A stretch of DNA of 64,000 nt from Polaribacter sp. NJDZ03 (lineage in GTDB: Bacteria; Bacteroidota; Bacteroidia; Flavobacteriales; Flavobacteriaceae). The stretch's first letter is position 1; the number at the start of each line of letters is the position of its first letter. The translations under genes and the position numbers were made by a program. Below the pieces are notes generated by a model, which was given only the letters and a program-made list of their open reading frames with translations, was not told where the DNA came from and did no database searches. Below, in pieces: positions 63,083 to 64,000 of this stretch. Location of the stretch: assembly GCF_019263805.1 (NCBI RefSeq), contig NZ_CP079195.1, positions 3,273,001-3,337,000 on the forward strand. The letters run 5' to 3'.

Positions 63083-63846
63083 CATTTAATAGCAAGCCTT
63101 TACAGAAATGTAGAGGCTTTTTTTTGTTTTAAAAAGACATTTAATAGATGATTAAAACCTCATTATATAAGTTTGGAGAAAGAAACGGTTGTGGTTTAAA
63201 AAAGAAACCTTAATTTCTATTGGAAAAGAAACTGTTTTAATTCTTGAAAAAGCACGTAATTTATTATGAAACTAGAATTGATTAAAGTGGTAGGAATTTT
63301 ATGATATTGTTTCATGTTTAAAAATACGTTATCATAGACAAAAGTATTCTGTTGAATTATTTGTTAAGAATGAACTAAATAATCTTTTAATGGAGTTTAC
63401 TTTACCTTAATTTAAAGAGTCGTTCCCTTACGTTAGATGATCAAGATCGGTTAAAATAAGTATTTGAAAATTTATTTAAAGTAAGATGAAGTGCTTATTT
63501 GATAAATAGAATGAGCTAGCGTCTATGCATACTGCCTAAACTCTTTTTTTTAAATAAATTCATTTTTTCAGATGATTATTAATCATAGGAAAAATTATTT
63601 TTAAAACGGGAGGAAAAAATTGCTATTAATAAAGAAAAGTATATATATTTGCCTGATAAATAATTATAGACTATTTTGATTCCCAAAATAGCTAATTTTT
63701 ATAAGTAATTATAGAGGAGGTTTCTATATTTGATGTGATTATATCAACTGATACCACTTTATTTCATTTTGCTTCTTGTTAACAAAAAAAAACATTTGTT
63801 ATAATAAGCATTGTTAATATTAATTTTTAATCTGGGGGGATATAAA
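63083..63846. other. Long AT-rich non-coding stretch before the partial gene
   Basis: 764 bases. A terminator for the tRNA (63094-63125) lies first. The rest has several short frames (for example around 63300-63420) interrupted by stops that could be remnants of a decayed gene, but no family was recognised. The leader of the gene at 63847 has a GGGGGGAT run ending 10 bases before the ATG. Confidence 0.5.
63094..63125 (+). terminator. Terminator after the CAU tRNA
   Basis: AAGCCTTTACA pairs with TGTAGAGGCTT across GAAA with one G-T pair, followed by an eight-base T-run. Confidence 0.82.
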
Positions 63847-64000
63847 ATGATAAAGAAAAAATATTTTGCATTTATAATAATGCTAGCATTTGTATACGTA
63901 GTTAACGCACAGGGAGGTAGTGTACCTCAACCTGCAGGACCACCACCGCCACCTGGTTTGGCGATAGATGGAGGTTTACTTTTCTTAGTAGTTTCAGGTA
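63847..64000 (+). CDS. PID-CTERM-type sorted small protein (partial, cut by the window end)
   Basis: Starts MIKKKYFAFIIMLAFVYVVNAQ, a signal peptide with cleavage after AQ or nearby, then GGSVPQPAGPPPPPGLAIDGG and LLFLVVSG. The PPPPGL-[AP]-IDGG-L motif, followed by a hydrophobic stretch, matches the C-terminal PID-CTERM sorting signal recognised in Bacteroidota. Only 51 residues are visible. Since the sorting signal is already at residues 30-45, the full protein is likely very short (perhaps 60-70 residues), giving a mature peptide of about 20-30 residues or less. Function unknown. Confidence 0.7.
   Translation, partial: MIKKKYFAFIIMLAFVYVVNAQGGSVPQPAGPPPPPGLAIDGGLLFLVVSG

Overview
The window is chromosomal DNA from a member of the Flavobacteriia (Bacteroidota), most likely a marine Flavobacteriaceae of the Polaribacter/Tenacibaculum type; the genus is an inference. 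The evidence is strongly AT-rich DNA, a SusC/SusD pair, a type IX secretion (T9SS) type B cargo gene paired with PorP/SprF, a PID-CTERM-like protein, many AT-only leaders without Shine-Dalgarno sequences, and repeated matches to the Bacteroidota -7 promoter box TAnnTTTG. No prophage, insertion sequence, CRISPR array or rRNA operon was seen.

Layout. 1-1470: rpsP, rimM and tRNA-Ser(GGA). 1639-17546: a catabolic island containing a ROK regulator, a SusC/SusD pair, then an alpha/beta hydrolase, an HpcH/HpaI aldolase, two two-domain SnoaL/NTF2-like proteins, a bicupin, a histidinol-dehydrogenase-like enzyme, a sodium:solute symporter, an SDR and a third two-domain SnoaL-like protein, closed by a terminator. 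17727-23138: trmN6, a saccharopine-dehydrogenase-like gene, a DUF423 gene, pckA and a small envelope/stress operon (YtxH, holin-like, small protein). 23157-33502: an AraC regulator, a DUF1328 gene, a membrane pyrophosphatase beside a soluble one, a DUF5686 outer-membrane protein, pdhB and a phosphoethanolamine-transferase-like protein. 33975-44173: etfBA, a bifunctional nuclease, a nucleoside transporter, thyA, a glycogen-binding-domain protein, DHFR, tag and an M49 peptidase. 44325-50600: PorP/SprF plus a 1569-residue T9SS type B surface protein, preceded by two truncated copies of its own start region. 50743-54989: small hypotheticals, a MazG-like protein, a thioredoxin-like protein, two lipoproteins and recX. 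55064-61740: a tetR-tolC-adaptor-RND efflux operon with a readable autoregulated promoter. 61973-64000: a polyprenyl synthetase, a CAU-anticodon tRNA, a long AT-rich non-coding stretch and the start of a PID-CTERM-like protein cut by the window edge.

The best candidate for an undescribed system is the 3.2-17.5 kb island. It couples an outer-membrane SusCD importer and a Na+ symporter to cytoplasmic enzymes of hydroxy-acid/aldol type, with six NTF2-like domains in three proteins and no glycoside hydrolase, sulfatase or sugar kinase. The logic suggests import of a small, oxidised, probably lactone- or ester-containing compound, its dehydrogenation and rearrangement, and final aldol cleavage to pyruvate or a related 2-oxoacid plus an aldehyde. 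The substrate cannot be named from sequence. Secondary items of interest are the triplicated leader of the T9SS gene, two families of intergenic repeats (three copies of a composite element plus one of another family), a 32-bp perfect palindrome upstream of etfB and the TetR operator/promoter.
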